DNA of 64,000 bases from Rickettsiales bacterium Ac37b. Lineage in GTDB: Bacteria; Pseudomonadota; Alphaproteobacteria; Rickettsiales; Arcanibacteraceae. Each line of letters begins with the position of its first letter. The first letter of the stretch is position 1. The notes under the pieces were generated by a model that was given only the letters and a program-made list of their open reading frames with translations, did no database searches and had not been told where the DNA came from. Shown in pieces: positions 60,471-64,000 of the stretch. The DNA is taken from contig CP009217.2 of NCBI GenBank assembly GCA_000746585.2, positions 810,662-874,661 on the forward strand, read 5' to 3'. The position numbers and the translations under genes are program-made.

Positions 60471-60872
60471 ATGAACTATTTATTAAAAATATCTTTAGTG
60501 TTAGGATGTTTAATACTATCTTCTTGCGCTACCATATTTTCTGGTACTACACAAAAAATAAATATAGTAGCTATAGATGCTAAAACTCAGCAACCTTTAC
60601 AGGATGTATCATGCCATATTACCGATGGTACAGGCTCATACTTACCAATATATGGTAATCCTGGAACTGTAGTAATTACTAGAACAAGTAGTGCTATAAC
60701 GCCTAGATGTACAAAAGATGGTTACACCCAAAAAAGTTTTGGTGTGGGTAATAGCTTTAATGGAACAACTATAGTGAATGTTCTATTTTGGCCAGGCTTT
60801 CTTGTAGATGCTGCTACTGGTGCTATGCATAAGGCTCCTTCACATATAACCATACTCATGGAACGTAATTAA
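60471..60872 (+). CDS. Small lipoprotein, copy 2 (intact)
   Basis: A 133-residue predicted lipoprotein: signal peptide LLKISLVLGCLILSSC with lipobox Cys19, then ATIFSGTTQKINIVAIDA, TDGTGSYLPIYGNPG, VLFWPGFLVDAATGAMHK and SHITILMERN. The CATIFSG-TQ start is shared with small lipoproteins of unknown function in other bacteria; some of these have a PEGA-like beta domain. The leader (TAATAATTAAATATAGG before the ATG) resembles that of copy 1. It is convergent with folK, with a hairpin between them. Confidence 0.8.
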   Translation: MNYLLKISLVLGCLILSSCATIFSGTTQKINIVAIDAKTQQPLQDVSCHITDGTGSYLPIYGNPGTVVITRTSSAITPRCTKDGYTQKSFGVGNSFNGTTIVNVLFWPGFLVDAATGAMHKAPSHITILMERN

Positions 60873-60895
60873 AAGAGTTTTGTAAACAATTCTAA

Positions 60896-60922
60896 ATAGC
60901 TACCTAAATAATCGGTAGCTAT
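60896..60922. terminator. Hairpin between lipoprotein copy 2 and folK
   Basis: ATAGCTACC (60896-60904) / GGTAGCTAT (60914-60922), loop TAAATAATC. It lies between the convergent stops (24 bp after the lipoprotein stop, overlapping the folK stop), so it can serve both directions, although no clear T-run follows. Confidence 0.65.
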
Positions 60923-61464
60923 GTATTGATCTTAGGAAACGGCGTTATATTAATTATATTTTTAGAGCCTGTAAAATTATTTATAAGAGTTAATGCTGAT
61001 TTATGCATAAAAATTCCTTCAATAGGATACTTCCAATCTGGCCATAACTCAGCTAAAGGTACTAGAAAAAAGTCTCTATTAAGAAGGTCTATATGAGGTA
61101 TAACAAGCGACATAGAGCCTACAGAAATCTCGATATATTCTTCTGCATATACTAATATATCTATATCTATTTCTCTAGGCGCCCATTTTAATCTTTTTTT
61201 GCGTCCTAGAATTGTCTCTATTTCTTTAATTTTTTGTAAGAGTTGAAGAGGCTTATAATTAGTTGCACCTTTTATTACAATGTTATAAAAAGTTTTATTC
61301 CAATTACTTGGAGCATTTTCAGGTACTAAAGGCGCTGTTTCGTATAAAGATGAAATAGTAATATTAGATATGACATTCGCGCTTAATAAATAGTCAACAG
61401 CCTTTCTTAAATTTTCTAATCTATTACCAAGATTGGCACCTAATCCTAGCGCAATATTAATCAT
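60919..61464 (-). CDS. folK: 2-amino-4-hydroxy-6-hydroxymethyldihydropteridine pyrophosphokinase
   Basis: Transfers pyrophosphate to hydroxymethyl-dihydropterin, the step before dihydropteroate synthase. 181 residues: ALGLGANLGNRLENLRKAV, LYETAPL, FYNIVIKGAT, LGRKKRLKWAPREIDIDIL (~90-108) and IPHIDLLNRDFFLVPLAE. Overlaps folB by 8 bp. folP is not in the window. Confidence 0.95.
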   Translation of the reverse strand: MINIALGLGANLGNRLENLRKAVDYLLSANVISNITISSLYETAPLVPENAPSNWNKTFYNIVIKGATNYKPLQLLQKIKEIETILGRKKRLKWAPREIDIDILVYAEEYIEISVGSMSLVIPHIDLLNRDFFLVPLAELWPDWKYPIEGIFMHKSALTLINNFTGSKNIINITPFPKINT

Positions 61465-61855
61465 GATAAGTAAAACTTGTGGCCCCCAAAAGATCCTTTA
61501 TTACACCTGGATATTTATCTAATTTTAACCAAATTTTAACATTAGAATTATTTATAAAATCTTTAATTGACTGATATAATTGGTAAGTTAAATATTCTAT
61601 TAGCTTAAATTCCCTATTTTCACAAAATTCTTTTATAACATTAGCTAACTGATTATAGCAAATCGTATCTTCTATATTATCACTAAAACAACCTTTAGGC
61701 GGTGTTATAAAAATTAATTTTAACGACAAATAAATTTCTTGAGAAATTTTACGTTCTATATCACTTACCCCTAAATTTACCTTAATAGATAATTTATCAA
61801 AAGATAAAATTGGACCTATAGCACTATTCACAAAAAGATTACTTGAATTTACCAT
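61457..61855 (-). CDS. folB: Dihydroneopterin aldolase
   Basis: Cleaves dihydroneopterin to hydroxymethyl-dihydropterin. 132 residues: LSIKVNLGVSDIERKISQEI (family start I-G-V-x-E-R-x-x-x-Q), DTICYNQLANVIKEFCENRE, and KLIEYLTYQLYQSI with the catalytic region. Directly upstream of folK and overlapping the fabH stop. Confidence 0.88.
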   Translation of the reverse strand: MVNSSNLFVNSAIGPILSFDKLSIKVNLGVSDIERKISQEIYLSLKLIFITPPKGCFSDNIEDTICYNQLANVIKEFCENREFKLIEYLTYQLYQSIKDFINNSNVKIWLKLDKYPGVIKDLLGATSFTYHD

Positions 61856-62817
61856 TTAATTAAACTCGCTCCCCAAGTTAAGCCAGCCCCAATCGCAACT
61901 AATAATACTAAATTACCCTTCTTTATACGATTATTACGTAATGCGTGATCTAACGCAAGTGGAATAGAGGCAGCTGAAGTATTAGCATGCTCTGATACGG
62001 TAGAAATTACTTTATCTAGAGGAAAAGATAGCTTGGTTGCTAAAGCCTCAATAATTCTGTAATTAGCTTGGTGCGGAATTAATAAATCTATATCTTCTAT
62101 AGATAATTTTTCTTCAGATAAAATCTGTAAAATAGAATCTGCCATCTTGGTAATAGCATGTTTAAACACTTCTCGACCAAGCATTCTGATTTTTCCAGCT
62201 TGACCCGTAGAAGCTACCCCTCCATCAGTATATAATATATTATTATATTGCCCATCCGAATAAAGCTTAGTATTTATTATGCCTGAATCCCCTACATCAC
62301 TTGCAGATAATATAACGGCTCCCGCTCCATCTCCAAATAATACACAAGTAGACCGATCCTGCCAATCTAAAAGATTGGACATAGTTTCTGCTCCCACTAC
62401 CAATATATTTCTGGCCTGAGATGTCTTGATCATAGAATCTGCTATTGAAAGAGCATAAATAAAACCTGCACAAACAGCTTGTATATCAAAAGATGCACCT
62501 TTCCTCATACCAAGAGATGCTTGCAATTTGGCTGCTGTAGAAGGAAATGTAGTATCAGGAGTAGTAGTAGCCACTATAATCAAATCTATATCTAATATAG
62601 AAACTCCACTAGCATTGATAGCCTTCTTTGCAGCATTTAAGGCTAAATCTGAGGTTAATTCACCTTTAGTTACTAAATATCTTTGCTTTATACCAGTTCT
62701 TTCAGTAATCCAAGCATCATTGGTATCCACTGTTTTAGATAATTCATCATTTGTTATTAACCTACTAGGTAGATATGAACCAGACCCAATAATTATAGAT
62801 TTTGTTTTATTTTGCAT
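61849..62817 (-). CDS. fabH: 3-oxoacyl-[acyl-carrier-protein] synthase III
   Basis: Starts fatty acid synthesis by condensing an acyl-CoA with malonyl-ACP. 322 residues: active-site C116 in DIQAVCAGFIYAL, His in LIPHQANYRIIEA, Asn in HANTSAASIPLAL, and the start SIIIGSGSYLPSRLITNDEL. Follows plsX by 5 bp. Confidence 0.97.
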   Translation of the reverse strand: MQNKTKSIIIGSGSYLPSRLITNDELSKTVDTNDAWITERTGIKQRYLVTKGELTSDLALNAAKKAINASGVSILDIDLIIVATTTPDTTFPSTAAKLQASLGMRKGASFDIQAVCAGFIYALSIADSMIKTSQARNILVVGAETMSNLLDWQDRSTCVLFGDGAGAVILSASDVGDSGIINTKLYSDGQYNNILYTDGGVASTGQAGKIRMLGREVFKHAITKMADSILQILSEEKLSIEDIDLLIPHQANYRIIEALATKLSFPLDKVISTVSEHANTSAASIPLALDHALRNNRIKKGNLVLLVAIGAGLTWGASLIKW

Positions 62818-62822
62818 AATTC

Positions 62823-63863
62823 TTAAATAGTAATAAATTCTTGAGAACTGCTAATTTCACGATTAATTTTAGCATTTATATCATGGTATACTAATTCTAC
62901 TGCAACTGAAATAGCATTAGCAAATGCAAGCTCATCAGCAGAGCCATGACTTTTTACAACAATACCATTTAATCCTAAAAACATCGCACCATTATATAAT
63001 CTATGATCTAATTTTTTTAAAGTTCTTCTTAAAGCAGGAGCAGCTAACAATCCTCCCAGTTTTGCTATAAATGAACTTTCAAAAGCTTGTTTAAAGAAAT
63101 ATTTACAAGCCTGAGCTGTGCCTTCAGCAGTCTTTAATGCAATATTACCAGAAAAACCATCTGTGACGATTACATCAGCTGTACCTTCAGCTATATCGTT
63201 ACCTTCTATATACCCAATAAAATTTATCGGTATATTTTCTGCTTTCAGCATTGCGCTAGCAGCCTTTACTATTTCATTACCCTTAACGTCTTCTGACCCT
63301 ATGTTAAGTAAGCCTATCGTGGGGCTAGATAATCCTAATACAGCTTTTGCAAAAGCATCCCCCATAAAGGCAAACTGGAATAAATTTTCAGCTGAACACT
63401 CAGCATTAGCACCTAAATCTAACATTACAGATTTATTACGTAAAGTTGGAAGAAGCGTAGCTATTGCAGGTCTATCAATCTGAGGTAAAGTCCTTAAGGC
63501 TAATTTTGAAATAGCCATTAAAGCTCCTGTATTACCAGAAGACACTATAGCATCAGCTACACCATCTTTCACTGCGTTCACAGCCTGCCCCATACTAGTA
63601 TTTTTACTATTACGTACTGCAAAAGAAGGTCTAGTTTCAGGAGAAATAACTTCTTCAGTATGTATAATTTCACATCTAGATTTTAGATTTGTAAATTTAC
63701 TTAACTCAGAATTAAGATCCTTTTGGTTGCCATATAACACAAATTTTACATTAGGTTTGGTCAATAAAATATTATTAGCCCCTGCAAGTACTGACCAGGG
63801 CGCACCTTCACCTCCCATAGCATCTAAAGCAATTACGGGATCTTTTTTGAGTATATTCTCCAT
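62823..63863 (-). CDS. plsX: Phosphate acyltransferase PlsX
   Basis: Makes acyl-phosphate from acyl-ACP for phospholipid synthesis. 346 residues: VIALDAMGGEGAPWSVLAGA, SSGNTGALMAISKLALRTL, RPAIATLLPTLRN, MLDLGANAEC, LLNIGSEDVKGNEIVK and VTDGFSGNIALKTAEG. Between rpmF and fabH, the classic arrangement. Confidence 0.97.
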   Translation of the reverse strand: MENILKKDPVIALDAMGGEGAPWSVLAGANNILLTKPNVKFVLYGNQKDLNSELSKFTNLKSRCEIIHTEEVISPETRPSFAVRNSKNTSMGQAVNAVKDGVADAIVSSGNTGALMAISKLALRTLPQIDRPAIATLLPTLRNKSVMLDLGANAECSAENLFQFAFMGDAFAKAVLGLSSPTIGLLNIGSEDVKGNEIVKAASAMLKAENIPINFIGYIEGNDIAEGTADVIVTDGFSGNIALKTAEGTAQACKYFFKQAFESSFIAKLGGLLAAPALRRTLKKLDHRLYNGAMFLGLNGIVVKSHGSADELAFANAISVAVELVYHDINAKINREISSSQEFITI

Positions 63864-63876
63864 TTTAATTTAGAAT

Positions 63877-64000
63877 CTACGCTTCTTTTGTAACTAATAC
63901 TTGACGTTTATTATAATAACCATCCTCTAATGAAAGATGGTGAGGTAATTTATATTCCCCGGTAGTAGCATCTACTACTACATTTATCTTTTTTATACCT
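63877..64000 (-). CDS. rpmF: 50S ribosomal protein L32, C-terminal part (cut by window edge)
   Basis: The last 41 codons are visible: [20 protein letters not shown] then [19 protein letters not shown]. The alphaproteobacterial form of L32 ends this way, with no zinc-type cysteines in the visible part. It leads the rpmF-plsX-fabH operon. The start lies beyond 64000. Confidence 0.93.
   Translation of the reverse strand, partial: GIKKINVVVDATTGEYKLPHHLSLEDGYYNKRQVLVTKEA

Noticed and set aside
63118-63483. 121-residue open frame antisense to plsX
   Set aside because: Shadow of plsX with no motif or operon context.

Overview
The window looks like a chromosomal piece of a low-GC (AT-rich by eye), host-associated alphaproteobacterium, most likely a member of the order Rickettsiales. 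The support is indirect but consistent: an F1-ATPase zeta inhibitor homologue (DUF1476), which is an alphaproteobacterial marker, sits divergent to purC; the core proteins are of alphaproteobacterial type; intergenic DNA carries many palindromic elements; and there are candidate host-interaction proteins (an NHL autotransporter and a leucine-rich-repeat protein). Unlike Rickettsia itself, this organism keeps purine synthesis genes (purC, purS, purQ, purL, guaA), a dihydroorotase, vitamin B6 genes (pdxJ, pdxH) and part of the folate pathway (folB, folK). I cannot name the genus from sequence alone.

Layout. 1-4.6 kb: end of uvrB, an autotransporter with a six-bladed NHL propeller, then a repeat and a decayed gene. 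4.6-11.4 kb: uup, an unknown protein, recF, gyrB. 11.4-16.4 kb: an overlapping rluC-pdxJ-acpS operon, a leucine-rich-repeat protein, nth and the zeta subunit. 16.5-20.5 kb: purC-purS-purQ-purL. 21-27.1 kb: a glycosyltransferase, recJ, comM, rplM-rpsI. 27.7-31.2 kb: guaA, ftsZ and a frameshifted yraN. 31.3-34.7 kb: two unknown proteins separated by an IS481-type insertion. 34.9-41.7 kb: pyrC, a HAD protein, rsmI divergent from an LpoA-like lipoprotein, tRNA-Met, iscX, pdxH, lptF. 41.8-46.1 kb: yebC-ruvC-ruvA-ruvB and a BT1-type transporter. 46.1-54.0 kb: infA-maf and a glycosyltransferase/mnmG/rsmG/parA/parB/HAD cluster holding two parS sites. 54.0-59.4 kb: an alpha/beta hydrolase, pgeF, ccmC, fdxA, an M48 protease, anmK. 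59.4-60.9 kb: a tandem pair of small lipoproteins, the first frameshifted and bracketed by inverted repeats. 60.9-64.0 kb: rpmF-plsX-fabH-folB-folK.

Most genes are ordinary housekeeping genes. The structure that housekeeping does not explain is a family of dispersed palindromic elements. At least eight copies or remnants lie between genes. They share a core of the type GAGGAGC-AAGCCTACTAATTGTTAGG-GCGACG, but their terminal inverted repeats differ, and in two roughly 200-bp copies one unit appears to be inserted inside another. I found no CRISPR array, no toxin-antitoxin pair that I could support, no prophage and no clear defence system.
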